Shown piece by piece: positions 47,509-55,870 of a stretch of 64,000 nucleotides of DNA (position 1 is the first letter of the stretch; every line of letters starts with the position of its first letter). Made by a program: the position numbers and the translations under genes. The stretch spans positions 62,001 to 126,000 of the forward strand of contig JAHCKM010000004.1 of the NCBI GenBank assembly GCA_026125795.1. Direction: 5' to 3'. The notes beneath the pieces are model-generated. The model saw nothing but the letters and a program-made list of their open reading frames with translations, searched no databases and was not told the DNA's origin. Source of the stretch: Burkholderiaceae bacterium. Its GTDB lineage: Bacteria; Pseudomonadota; Gammaproteobacteria; Burkholderiales; Burkholderiaceae_C.

Positions 47509-48219
47509 TCACACCGTGGTGCCGCGCTTGTTGCGCGTGAGGTCGACACCGAGCTGCTTGAGCTTGCGGTACAGGTGCGTGCGTTCCAGTCCGGTCTTTT
47601 CGGCCACGCGCGTCATCGAGCCGTTCTCCTTCGCCAGGTGGAACTCGAAGTAGCACTTCTCGAACGAGTCGCGCGCCTCGCGCAGCGGGCGATCGAGGTC
47701 GAACGATTGTTCGGCCTGCGGCCCAAGCGGCAGCGGCGACAGCATCGGCGCGATGCCGGCGCCGGGCATCGGCGCATCGTGCAGCAGCGCGGCCTCCATG
47801 CGGTACACCGTGGGACCGCTGCCGTTGGTGCTGCTGCCCGACGCCGGACGCGGCGACGGCTTGGCCAGCGATTGCTCCACCGCACGCAGCAGCTTCTGCA
47901 AAGTAACCGGCTTCTCCAGAAACGCCGACGCGCCGAACTTGGTGGCCTCGACCGCGGTATCGATCGTGCCGTGGCCGCTCATCATGATGACCGGCATCGT
48001 CAGCAGGCCCGCGGCGCCCCACTCCTTCAGCAGAGTGATGCCATCGACGTCGGGCATCCAGATGTCCAGCAGCACGAGGTCGGGGCGCATGCGTTCGCGC
48101 ACGGCGCGTGCCTCGGCGGCGTTCTCGGCCAGTTCAACCGAGTGGCCCTCGTCCGACAGGATGTCGGACAGCAGGCCCCGGATGCCCAGCTCGTCATCGA
48201 CCACCAGAATCGTTGCCAT
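47509..48219 (-). CDS. ntrX: response regulator of the NtrYX system, receiver plus Fis-type HTH
   Basis: 236 residues from ATG 48219. The receiver has the acidic pair D8/D9, phosphoacceptor D52 (LLDIWMPDVDG) and a switch Lys in LEKPVTL. A 60-residue linker leads to a C-terminal Fis-like HTH (TRVAEKTGLERTHLYRKLKQ). The AAA+ sigma-54-activating domain of classical NtrX is absent. It lies 4 bases after ntrY, the cognate kinase. It likely regulates nitrogen- or redox-linked genes without sigma-54. Confidence 0.88.
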   Translation of the reverse strand: MATILVVDDELGIRGLLSDILSDEGHSVELAENAAEARAVRERMRPDLVLLDIWMPDVDGITLLKEWGAAGLLTMPVIMMSGHGTIDTAVEATKFGASAFLEKPVTLQKLLRAVEQSLAKPSPRPASGSSTNGSGPTVYRMEAALLHDAPMPGAGIAPMLSPLPLGPQAEQSFDLDRPLREARDSFEKCYFEFHLAKENGSMTRVAEKTGLERTHLYRKLKQLGVDLTRNKRGTTV

Positions 48220-48223
48220 CCGC

Positions 48224-50518
48224 TCAATGCACTTGTGTAGCCGCTCCGCCTGCGTCTTGGGTTGTCTGAGCGCCCCCGGCGGTGGGTGTTGCAGGGCCCA
48301 GTCTGGAAAATGATAACGAAACTTGGGCCCCTCCAACCGGAGCGTCTGCCGCGTCGCCCTGGCGCAGGTTGCCCAGACGCACGCGGGCACCGTGTTCATC
48401 GGCGATCTTGCGCACCACGGCAAGGCCGAGACCGGTGCCTTTGCTCTTGGTGGTCACATAGGGTTCGAAGGCGCGGCGCAGCACCTTGTCGGCAAAGCCC
48501 GGACCGTTATCGGTGACGAGCAGACGCACGGCACGCGCCTCGTCGCCCGAGCCGTGCGCCAGCTCCGTGCGCAGCACCACGCGACCGTCGGCCCGATCGG
48601 CCACCGCATCGAGGCCGTTTTGCAGCAGGTTGTGGATCACCTGACGCAGCTGCGTCGCATCGCCCATGATCGCGGGCAAGGCCGGCGCGAGCTGCGCCTG
48701 CACGCGCCCGTGCTCCAGCGCCTGGCCATAGAGCGCGAGCACTTCCATCACGACGGCGTTCAGATCCAGCGGCGTCAGCCGGGCCGACGGCAGGCGCGCG
48801 TAGTCGCGAAACTCATCGACCAGCTGCTTCATCGCCTGCACCTGGGCGACGATGGTGCCAACCGATCGTTCGAGCAAGGCACGTTCGCTCGCGCCGAGCT
48901 GCGCCTCGAGCTTGTGGCGGATGCGCTCGGCCGACAGCTGGATCGGCGTCAGCGGGTTCTTGATCTCGTGCGCCAGGCGGCGCGCCACTTCGCTCCAGGC
49001 CAGCGAGCGCTGCGCCGACACCACCTCGGTGATGTCGTCGAACACCATCAGGCGCGAGTCGTTCGGCAGCGTCGCGCCGCGCACCAGCAGGTTGAGGGTG
49101 GTCTGCTCGTTGACCTTGAGCTCGAACGCATCCTGCCAGTGGTCGCGTTCGCCCGCCTCCGGGCTGGCGCTGTGCAGCTCGTAGCGCTGCCACACCTTGT
49201 GCGCGAACTCGCTCATGCCGGGCACTTCGTCGAGCGGCCGGCCGACGAACGCCGACAGCGGCTGGCGCAGGATGCGCGTGGCGCCCGGATTCACCGTGTC
49301 GATCGCGCGCTGGCGGTCGAACACGATCACGCCGGCGCTCAGAGAGTCCAGGATGGTCTGCAGCCGCGTGCGCGCGCCCTCCAGCTGCGCCACGCCGCGA
49401 CCCACCTGCTCGCGTGCGTCGGCCAGCTGCTCGGTCATGCGCGCAAAGGCGCGCGTCAGGCCGCCAAGCTCGTCGCGCGACGCGAACACCGGCTTGGCCT
49501 TGAGGTCGCCTTCGGCTACCTCACGCACGCCGTCGGCCAGCACCACCAGCGGCCGCGCGATCTGGTTGCCGAGGATCGCCGCCACCAGCACGGCGCCGAA
49601 CACCGCCAGCACCAGCGCCAGGGTGAGCGTGCCGATGTACATGCGGCGCAGCCCATCCTGCGCGATGGCACGGCGCTGGTACTCGCGGTAGGCGTTCTGC
49701 ACCGCGAGCGCGTTGGCCACCAGCTGCGGCGACACCGTGCGCATCACGTACAGGAAGCGCTCTTCGCGTCCCGCCAGGCTGATCTCGTTGCTCGGAATGG
49801 GCACCAGCGCGCGGATGCGCACCGCGGGACGCAAGCCGCCGGCCGCCGGCTCGTCGTCCAGGCCCTCAAACTGGCTGACGGCGCCGCTGACGCGGGCCTG
49901 GCGCAGCAGGTGCGGCGCAGGCCGCGGCGGCGCGATCGAGCCCGCCTGCGCGCTGGCCTGGGCCAGCAGCTGGCCGTTGGGGCCGAGCAGCATCACGTCG
50001 CGGGCGTCGATCTGCTCGCGCACGCGCTCCAGCGTGATCGGCCCGATCGACGGGCGCGGCGTCTCGGACAGCCGCTCGGCCGCCAGCTTGGTGTTGGACA
50101 CCAGGTCGGCGCTCAGGGCCTCGAGCGTGCCGCGGCCGAGCGCCAGGCCGGCATCGAGCGCGCCGGCCACCTGCGCGTCGAACCAGGTCTCGATGCTGCG
50201 CGAGACGAACTGCACCGACACGGTGTAGATCAGCACGCCCGGCACCACACCCACCAGCGCAAAGATGCCGGCCAGCTTCACCAGCAGCTTGCTGCCGAAC
50301 TTGCCGCTGCGCAGCCGAAACCACAGACGCGTGGCCGCGATCGCAATCACCAGAAAGAGCGCCGCCGCGACCGCGAGGTTGACCCAGAACAGCCAGACGA
50401 AACTGCGCTCGAACAAGTCGAGCTCGCTGGTGAGCGACAGCATGAACGCAATCACCAACGCCGAGCCGACCACGGCCAGCAGCGAGATCGCGAGGGCCCA
50501 GCGCAGCGACTTGCTCAT
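48224..50518 (-). CDS. ntrY: sensor histidine kinase NtrY
   Basis: 764 residues. Transmembrane segments near 8-30, 45-67 and 85-107, then a large periplasmic region and another helix near 285-310 followed by HAMP (NQIARPLVVLADGVREVAEGD). A PAS domain (TILDSLSAGVIVFDRQ) precedes the HisKA domain with ARRLAHEIKNPLTPIQLSAER and a HATPase with NLLQNGLDA, DNGPGF and GTGLGLAVV. This is the NtrY architecture. It starts 1 base after the DUF4390 stop. Confidence 0.93.
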   Translation of the reverse strand: MSKSLRWALAISLLAVVGSALVIAFMLSLTSELDLFERSFVWLFWVNLAVAAALFLVIAIAATRLWFRLRSGKFGSKLLVKLAGIFALVGVVPGVLIYTVSVQFVSRSIETWFDAQVAGALDAGLALGRGTLEALSADLVSNTKLAAERLSETPRPSIGPITLERVREQIDARDVMLLGPNGQLLAQASAQAGSIAPPRPAPHLLRQARVSGAVSQFEGLDDEPAAGGLRPAVRIRALVPIPSNEISLAGREERFLYVMRTVSPQLVANALAVQNAYREYQRRAIAQDGLRRMYIGTLTLALVLAVFGAVLVAAILGNQIARPLVVLADGVREVAEGDLKAKPVFASRDELGGLTRAFARMTEQLADAREQVGRGVAQLEGARTRLQTILDSLSAGVIVFDRQRAIDTVNPGATRILRQPLSAFVGRPLDEVPGMSEFAHKVWQRYELHSASPEAGERDHWQDAFELKVNEQTTLNLLVRGATLPNDSRLMVFDDITEVVSAQRSLAWSEVARRLAHEIKNPLTPIQLSAERIRHKLEAQLGASERALLERSVGTIVAQVQAMKQLVDEFRDYARLPSARLTPLDLNAVVMEVLALYGQALEHGRVQAQLAPALPAIMGDATQLRQVIHNLLQNGLDAVADRADGRVVLRTELAHGSGDEARAVRLLVTDNGPGFADKVLRRAFEPYVTTKSKGTGLGLAVVRKIADEHGARVRLGNLRQGDAADAPVGGAQVSLSFSRLGPATPTAGGAQTTQDAGGAATQVH

Positions 50519-50519
50519 G

Positions 50520-51164
50520 TCAGCGCCGCGCCTCCTCGACCACCCGCTCGTCGACGCGCACCGTGCGCGCAATGCCGAGCGACCAGTCGTTGCCGAGCCC
50601 GATCTGCAGCGGCTGCGGCAGTTGTGTCGGGTCGAGCCGGTAGCTGAACTCCAGGTAATAACGCTGGCCGGCACCGAGTTGGCTGCCCTCGGCCAAGGGC
50701 CACCCGCTGACGCGCGAGATCACCGCCATGGCATCGGACAGCGTGGCGTAGCTCTGACCGAGCGGCCCCAGCGCAACGCGCCAGTTGCCGCTGAGCGGCT
50801 GGTACGACAGCCGGTAGCTGCGCGCGACGCGCGCCACGCGCTCGTCGCGCCAATACCAGCGCGAGCGGAACAGGGTGGCATCGATATCAAAGTACATCGG
50901 CACGCCGCGACGCAGCGCATCTTCGATCGCGCGCGACAGCGTGAGCCGCGCGCTGAATTCGAGTGTCAGCGTGCCTTCGTTGGCGCGCAACTCCAACGTG
51001 GTCAACTCCACGCCCTGCGCGTGTGCACCGGCTGCGGCGCAGAGGCACACCAGCCACAGGCACGCGCCATGCCACAGCCGTGCCAGCGCCCGCTGCACGG
51101 CCCTGCCCCGGGCGGCGTGCCGGGCCGCGCGCGGCCCTGGACCTGAAGTCGTCGCGCGGCGCAT
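50520..51164 (-). CDS. DUF4390 domain-containing secreted protein
   Basis: 214 residues. The long basic N-terminus leads into a signal peptide (LWLVCLCAAAGAHA) with likely cleavage before Gln50. The mature part is DUF4390 (ELTTLELRANEGTLTLEFSARLTL to SLGIARTVRVDERVVEE), of unknown function but nearly always encoded between rsmB and ntrY in betaproteobacteria. It may provide or modify the signal seen by NtrY's periplasmic region. Confidence 0.9.
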   Translation of the reverse strand: MRRATTSGPGPRAARHAARGRAVQRALARLWHGACLWLVCLCAAAGAHAQGVELTTLELRANEGTLTLEFSARLTLSRAIEDALRRGVPMYFDIDATLFRSRWYWRDERVARVARSYRLSYQPLSGNWRVALGPLGQSYATLSDAMAVISRVSGWPLAEGSQLGAGQRYYLEFSYRLDPTQLPQPLQIGLGNDWSLGIARTVRVDERVVEEARR

Positions 51165-51182
51165 GGGCTGGCTGCTGGGGCT

Positions 51183-52502
51183 CTAGGGCTTGCGGATCAA
51201 GGCGTAGAAAAACCCGTCCCCCACGACCGGCGTCGTGGCGAATCGATCAGGATCATTGTCCGGCAGCGGCAGCAGGTGGCCGGGCGCCGCCGGGTCGAGG
51301 CGCGCACCTCGCGCGCCATGGCGTTGCAAAAAAGCGTCGATCTGCTGCTGGCCCTCGACACGGAAGATCGAACAGGTCACATAGAGCAACACACCGCCGG
51401 CGGCCAGCGTGGGCCACAGCGCATCGAGCAGCTCGGCCTGCGTGCGCGCGAGAGCCACCAAGTCATCGGCGCGGCGCAGCCACCGCACATCGGGATGGCG
51501 CCGCACGACGCCCGAGGCGCTGCACGGCGCGTCGAGCAGCACCGCGTTGAACGGTCGGCCGTCCCACCACGCGGCGGTCAGCCGTGCATCGGCGCAAAGC
51601 AGCTGCGCGCGCAGCTGCAGGCGCTGCAACCCCTGCTGCACGCGCTGCAGTCGCGCTGCATCGACATCGAGCGCCGTCACGTCGAGATCGGACAGCTCCA
51701 GCAGGTGCGCCGTCTTTCCCCCCGGCGCGGCGCAGGCATCGAGCACTCGTGCGCCGGGGCCCAATCCAGCGCCGAGCAACAACGGCGCCGCGCGCTGCGC
51801 CGACAGGTCCTGCACCGACACGTCACCCTCGGCGAAGCCCGGCAGCTGCGCCACCGGGCACGGCGTGTGCAGCCACACCGCCTGCGGCCCCACCACCTGC
51901 GCGCTGCGGCCGTTGGCGTGGAGCTGCTGCACATAGGCCTGCGCGGTGGTGCGCCGCGCGTTGACGCGCAACACCATCGGCGGTGCGGCGTTGTTGGCGG
52001 CGAGCAGTTCGCGCCATTGCCTGGGCCAATCCTGGCGCGCGCGCTCGATCCACCACAGCGGATGGTTGAATGCCGCCACGCCCTGGTGCTGCACCGCTTC
52101 GAGCAGCGCCGCGCGCTCGCGCAGAAGACGCCGCAGCACCGCGTTGACGAAGCCGGCGGCCGCCGGTGCGCGCTGGCGCGCAGCCTGCACCGCCTGATCG
52201 ACCAGCGTGTGCTCCGGGTAGGGCAGCGTGCCGTCGGCGCCCGGCAGCAGCAGCGCCAGCGCGCTCAGCAGCAGCGCGTCCACCGGTGGCTGGGGCGCGC
52301 GCGGCGCCAGCCGCTCGCGCAGCGCCTGGGCGGTGCCGAGGCGGCGCATCACGTCGCTGGCCAGCGCCAGCACGCCCGGGCGCAGGTCGGCGGGCACCCC
52401 TTCGATGGCGGCCGTCAGCGAGCGGCCGGCGCGCACGGCGGCCACCGCGTCGGCGGTGCGCTCGAGCAGACGGGCCAACGGAGGGGCCGCAGCGGTGACC
52501 AT
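51183..52502 (-). CDS. rsmB: 16S rRNA (cytosine(967)-C(5))-methyltransferase RsmB
   Basis: 439 residues. The N-terminal third is a NusB-like RNA-binding domain (ALLLPGADGTLPYPEHTLVDQAVQAA). The SAM-binding catalytic domain has DACAAPGGKTAHLLEL, ALDVDAARLQRVQ, and the two catalytic cysteines C327 (DAPCSASG) and C377 (YVTCSIF). Motif DLSAQRAAPLL is the usual family signature. It heads the rsmB-DUF4390-ntrY-ntrX operon. Confidence 0.95.
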   Translation of the reverse strand: MVTAAAPPLARLLERTADAVAAVRAGRSLTAAIEGVPADLRPGVLALASDVMRRLGTAQALRERLAPRAPQPPVDALLLSALALLLPGADGTLPYPEHTLVDQAVQAARQRAPAAAGFVNAVLRRLLRERAALLEAVQHQGVAAFNHPLWWIERARQDWPRQWRELLAANNAAPPMVLRVNARRTTAQAYVQQLHANGRSAQVVGPQAVWLHTPCPVAQLPGFAEGDVSVQDLSAQRAAPLLLGAGLGPGARVLDACAAPGGKTAHLLELSDLDVTALDVDAARLQRVQQGLQRLQLRAQLLCADARLTAAWWDGRPFNAVLLDAPCSASGVVRRHPDVRWLRRADDLVALARTQAELLDALWPTLAAGGVLLYVTCSIFRVEGQQQIDAFLQRHGARGARLDPAAPGHLLPLPDNDPDRFATTPVVGDGFFYALIRKP

Positions 52503-52604
52503 CGGGGCAGTCTAGGGTCTGGCCAGACGGCCTGCACGGTGGTGTGCAAGGGCTTGACCGGGCTGAGACAATCGTTGCGTCGAGCGCCCCGAGGCTTTGC
52601 CGCC

Positions 52605-53342
52605 ATGCCCAAATCCACCGCCATCACCCGCGTGCTGCCCAGCGAGGCCGACCTGGCCGCGATGCCGGCCTCCGAACGCATCCGCTACCGGCTGATCGGC
52701 GCCGATTGCCGCTACCACGCCAACGACAACATCTCGGCCTTCGTGTTGCCCGGCGAGCTCGACGAGCTGAAGGCCGAGGTGCAGGCCAAGATGCAGGACG
52801 TGCTGCGCACCCTGGTGATCGACACCGACAGCGACCACAACACGCAGGGCACGGCCGAGCGCGTGGCGCGCATGTTCATCGACGAGGTGTTTCGCGGCCG
52901 CTATGTCGGCGCGCCCAAGGTGACCGAGTTTCCCAACGCATCGCGCCTGAACGAGCTGATGATCGTGGGCCCGATCAGCGTGCGCAGCGCCTGCTCGCAC
53001 CACCTGTGTCCGATTCTCGGTCGGGTGTGGATCGGCATCCTGCCCAACGAGCATTCCAACCTGATCGGCCTGTCGAAGTACGCCCGCCTCACCGATTGGG
53101 TGATGACGCGCCCGCAGATCCAGGAAGAAGCGGTGGTCATGCTGGCCGACGCGCTGCAGGAGCGCGTGCGGCCCGACGGCTTGGCGATCGTGATGGAGGC
53201 CGACCACTTCTGCATGCACTGGCGCGGCGTCAAGGACGACGACTCGGCGATGACCAACAGCGTGATGCGCGGCGCGTTCCTGAAGGACAACCACTTGCGC
53301 CGCGAGTTCCTGTCGCTGCTGGCCAAGAAGCGCGACAGCTGA
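52605..53342 (+). CDS. folE: GTP cyclohydrolase I
   Basis: 245 residues from ATG 52605. It converts GTP to 7,8-dihydroneopterin triphosphate, the first step to folate and pterins. Zinc ligands are visible in SACSHHLCPI (Cys and His) and DHFCMHWRG (second Cys). The central segment VGPISVRSACSHHLCPILGR differs noticeably from the E. coli form (CEHHLLPFFGK), so it belongs to a divergent FolE branch. It lies 17 bases before a BLUF photoreceptor gene. The frame is open far upstream, but that is antisense to rsmB. Confidence 0.9.
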   Translation: MPKSTAITRVLPSEADLAAMPASERIRYRLIGADCRYHANDNISAFVLPGELDELKAEVQAKMQDVLRTLVIDTDSDHNTQGTAERVARMFIDEVFRGRYVGAPKVTEFPNASRLNELMIVGPISVRSACSHHLCPILGRVWIGILPNEHSNLIGLSKYARLTDWVMTRPQIQEEAVVMLADALQERVRPDGLAIVMEADHFCMHWRGVKDDDSAMTNSVMRGAFLKDNHLRREFLSLLAKKRDS

Positions 53343-53359
53343 AGCGAGGAGACCACACC

Positions 53360-53788
53360 ATGCTGGTCCGATTGATGTACGTCAGCCGCGCCGTGCCCGC
53401 GGTCGATGCCGAAGAGCTGCATTCGCTGCTGCGCCAGTGCCGCGCCAACAACCCGAAGCACGGCATCACCGGCGTGTTGTGCTTCGCCGACCGCGTGTTC
53501 CTGCAGGTGCTCGAAGGCGGCCGTTCGGCGGTGAACCAGCTCTACCGCCGCATCGCGGCCGACGCGCGCCACCACGACGTGGAGCTGCTGTCGTACCAGG
53601 AGATCGACGAGCGCCGTTTCGCCGGCTGGGCGATGGGCCAGGTGCAGATGTCGGCGCTGAACCCGGCGCTGCTGCTCAAGTACTCGGCCAGCGCGACGCT
53701 CGATCCGTACGCGGTGCCGGGGCGGGTGTCGATGGCGCTGTTCGACGACCTGGTCGCCACCGCCGCGATCCACTGCGATCGCAGCTAG
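53360..53788 (+). CDS. BLUF-domain blue-light photoreceptor
   Basis: 142 residues, essentially one BLUF domain that binds FAD. The photocycle residues align at constant offset with AppA: Y7, N31, Q49, W90 and M92 (AppA Y21, N45, Q63, W104, M106). There is no effector domain, so output must be by protein contact. A GAGGAG site precedes ATG 53360, and it is probably in one transcript with folE. Partners are unknown; folE is the obvious candidate, though a free-standing regulator is equally possible. Confidence 0.93.
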   Translation: MLVRLMYVSRAVPAVDAEELHSLLRQCRANNPKHGITGVLCFADRVFLQVLEGGRSAVNQLYRRIAADARHHDVELLSYQEIDERRFAGWAMGQVQMSALNPALLLKYSASATLDPYAVPGRVSMALFDDLVATAAIHCDRS

Positions 53789-53793
53789 GCGCT

Positions 53794-54165
53794 TCAGCGC
53801 CTGGGCAACAGCCGCTCGCCAGGCCGCAGGGCCGCGTCATCGGCCATCTCGATCGCCACCTGCGTGCACACCGCGCGGCACAGCGTGGCCACACGCTCGC
53901 TCTCGAGCCGGTAGCGGATCTGCGTGCCCTCGCGGCGCCGGCCCAGAACGCCGGCGCGGTACAGCGTGGACAGGTGCTGGCTCATGTTGGGCTGCGTGGT
54001 GTCGATTTCCTCCAGCAGCTGCGACACGTTCTTCTCGCCGTTGCACAGCGCGCTGATGATCTTGAGCCGGATCGGCGTGGACAACACGGCGAACAGCTCG
54101 GCCACGCTGTCGAACACCGCATCTTGCACTTCGGAATCGGCGGGCACTTGGGCCTTGCGGTTCAT
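53794..54165 (-). CDS. ArsR family repressor, SoxR/BigR/SqrR-like
   Basis: 123 residues with an ArsR winged helix (LAVLSTPIRLKIISALCNGEKNV, TTQPNMSQHLSTLYRAGVLGRRREGTQIRYRL). Cysteines are at 41, 96 and 100. C41 sits where sulfane-sulfur sensors SqrR and BigR have their first reactive Cys; the second normally lies in the C-terminal helix, where C96/C100 occur. The adjoining sulfur-oxidation genes make a persulfide-sensing repressor the best reading. It is transcribed with the MBL hydrolase gene upstream. Confidence 0.85.
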   Translation of the reverse strand: MNRKAQVPADSEVQDAVFDSVAELFAVLSTPIRLKIISALCNGEKNVSQLLEEIDTTQPNMSQHLSTLYRAGVLGRRREGTQIRYRLESERVATLCRAVCTQVAIEMADDAALRPGERLLPRR

Positions 54166-54233
54166 GATTTCATTCTATCGAGCGTCTGCCGCGCTTCAGC
54201 GCGATCCTGGTCTGACAGTCCGGTCAGCTGCAC

Positions 54234-55244
54234 TCATTTGCCACCCTGGCCTTCCATCAGAAGATAGGTGTTGTAGGCATTCATCCGGTTGGCTTGCTTG
54301 AACAGCGGCACCGCCTCGAAACGCGACCAGTCGGTCCTGGCATAGGCCTCGTCGAACGGCTCGAGCTCGCGCGCCGCGCGACCCATGGTGTCGCGCAGGT
54401 ACCGCAAGTAGTCGCGCGTGAGCTCGAGGTCGCGCGTGGGGTTGGTCGTCGCCGGTCCGTGGCCGGGCACGACGACGCGCGGCCGTGCCTCGATCAGTTT
54501 CTCCAACGATTCGATCCAGCGCCTGGAATCGGCCTGGCCGACGAACGGCACGCGGCCGCGGAACACCAGGTCACCCGCGAACACGACGCCGCTGGCCGGC
54601 AGCACCACCGCAAGGTCTTCGGAGGTGTGGGCGGGCCCGACATGGCGCACCTGCACGACGGTCGAGCCCAGCGTCAGCTCGGTGTCCCGTTCGATCCACA
54701 AGTCGGGTTCGACCAGGCGGATGGATTCGTCGACCCACGGGAATAGCTCCTCACGGCTGGCTCGCAGACGTAGCCGCGCCGTGTCGGACGCCAGGTATTC
54801 ACGCGCGCCGACGTGCGCGACGATGCGCGCGCCGGCAGCCTTGAAGGCCTGGAGCCCGTAGATGTGGTCGGCGTGGTAGTGCGTCACGACGACGTGGCGG
54901 ATCGGCAGCGGCGTGAGCCGGCCGATCGCTTCGATCAGGCTCTGCGCCAGCGCCGGCGTGCCGAGCGCATCGATCACCAGCACGCCCGCGTCGGTGACGA
55001 CGACGCCGGCGTTCGACACGAACCCCTGGTTCAGCGCCGAAGCCATGGCGGCTTCGCCCTGCACGAAGTAGATGCCCTCGGCCACCGGCTGCAACGACAT
55101 CGGCACGGTGGCGCGCTCGGCTTGTGCGAGCGCGGCATCGGCGGTGAGCGTCAATACCGCGCCCAGCAGGAGCGCCTGCAACGACCACCAGCCGCGCCAC
55201 AGCCGGGCCAGCCTTGCACAGGCGGCGGAGTTGCGCTGCATCAT
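54234..55244 (-). CDS. periplasmic MBL-fold metallohydrolase, SoxH-like
   Basis: 336 residues from ATG 55244. A signal peptide (about 25-50, LLLGAVLTLTADAALA) exports it. The MBL motif is VVVTHYHADHIYG, with later ligands in VGPAHTSEDLAVVLP, FAGDLVFRGRVPF and VVPGHG. The set matches quinoprotein-relay/SoxH-type hydrolases found with sox clusters; the substrate is unknown and the lack of a rhodanese argues against a persulfide dioxygenase. A small palindrome ATGAGTCAT (55275-55283) lies in the divergent promoter region. Confidence 0.85.
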   Translation of the reverse strand: MMQRNSAACARLARLWRGWWSLQALLLGAVLTLTADAALAQAERATVPMSLQPVAEGIYFVQGEAAMASALNQGFVSNAGVVVTDAGVLVIDALGTPALAQSLIEAIGRLTPLPIRHVVVTHYHADHIYGLQAFKAAGARIVAHVGAREYLASDTARLRLRASREELFPWVDESIRLVEPDLWIERDTELTLGSTVVQVRHVGPAHTSEDLAVVLPASGVVFAGDLVFRGRVPFVGQADSRRWIESLEKLIEARPRVVVPGHGPATTNPTRDLELTRDYLRYLRDTMGRAARELEPFDEAYARTDWSRFEAVPLFKQANRMNAYNTYLLMEGQGGK

Positions 55245-55352
55245 GGAATCACCATTACATCCGCATAGACTGATATGAGTCATCATAGATCGGTTGCGCC
55301 GTTGTGCGTGCTGCACGGCAGGCGGGAACCGGCCGCTCAACCGGAGCCTCTC

Positions 55353-55844
55353 ATGAAGCGCATCTCCACCCTGATCCTTGCTGCCGGCGTGGTGTGCACG
55401 GCGGCAGCCCAGCAAGGCACGTTCGCGACCCGATCGCTGACGCCGGAGGCCGCGCTGACTGCCGCGCGCGCCGCGTTGGAGCACTGCCGCAAGAACGGCT
55501 GGCAGGCCAGCGTCGCGGTGGTCGACCGCGCCGGTCTGACGCAGGTGTTGCTGCGCGACCGCTTCGCCGGCGCACACTCGATCGATGGCGCGATGAACAA
55601 GGCATGGACGGCGGCTAGCTTTCGCACGCGGACCACGGCGCTGGCCGGTGACACGCAGGCGGGCAAGCCGATGAGCGGCGTGCGCGCACTGCCGCGCGTG
55701 TTCGCCGCCGGCGGCGGCGTGCCGATCGAGGCCGGCGGCCAGACGCTGGGCGCGATCGCGGTATCCGGCGCGCCGGGTGGCGACGCCGACGACCAGTGCG
55801 CCGCGGCGGGTGTCCACGCGATCGCCGACCAGATCGAGTTCTGA
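55353..55844 (+). CDS. GlcG/HbpS family heme-binding-type protein, exported
   Basis: 163 residues. A signal peptide (ISTLILAAGVVCTAAAQ) precedes a GlcG/HbpS domain: ALTAARAALEHCRKNGWQASVAVVDRAG, then AMNKAWTAASFRT and the Gly-rich end GGGVPIEAGGQTLGAIAVSGAPGGDAD. Family members bind heme or act as small sensors. It is often encoded with sulfur or alcohol oxidation genes, role unclear. The gene is divergent from the MBL hydrolase and 26 bases before a YeeE transporter gene. Confidence 0.85.
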   Translation: MKRISTLILAAGVVCTAAAQQGTFATRSLTPEAALTAARAALEHCRKNGWQASVAVVDRAGLTQVLLRDRFAGAHSIDGAMNKAWTAASFRTRTTALAGDTQAGKPMSGVRALPRVFAAGGGVPIEAGGQTLGAIAVSGAPGGDADDQCAAAGVHAIADQIEF

Positions 55845-55870
55845 ACCGCCCGCGACGCCTGCGCATCCGC

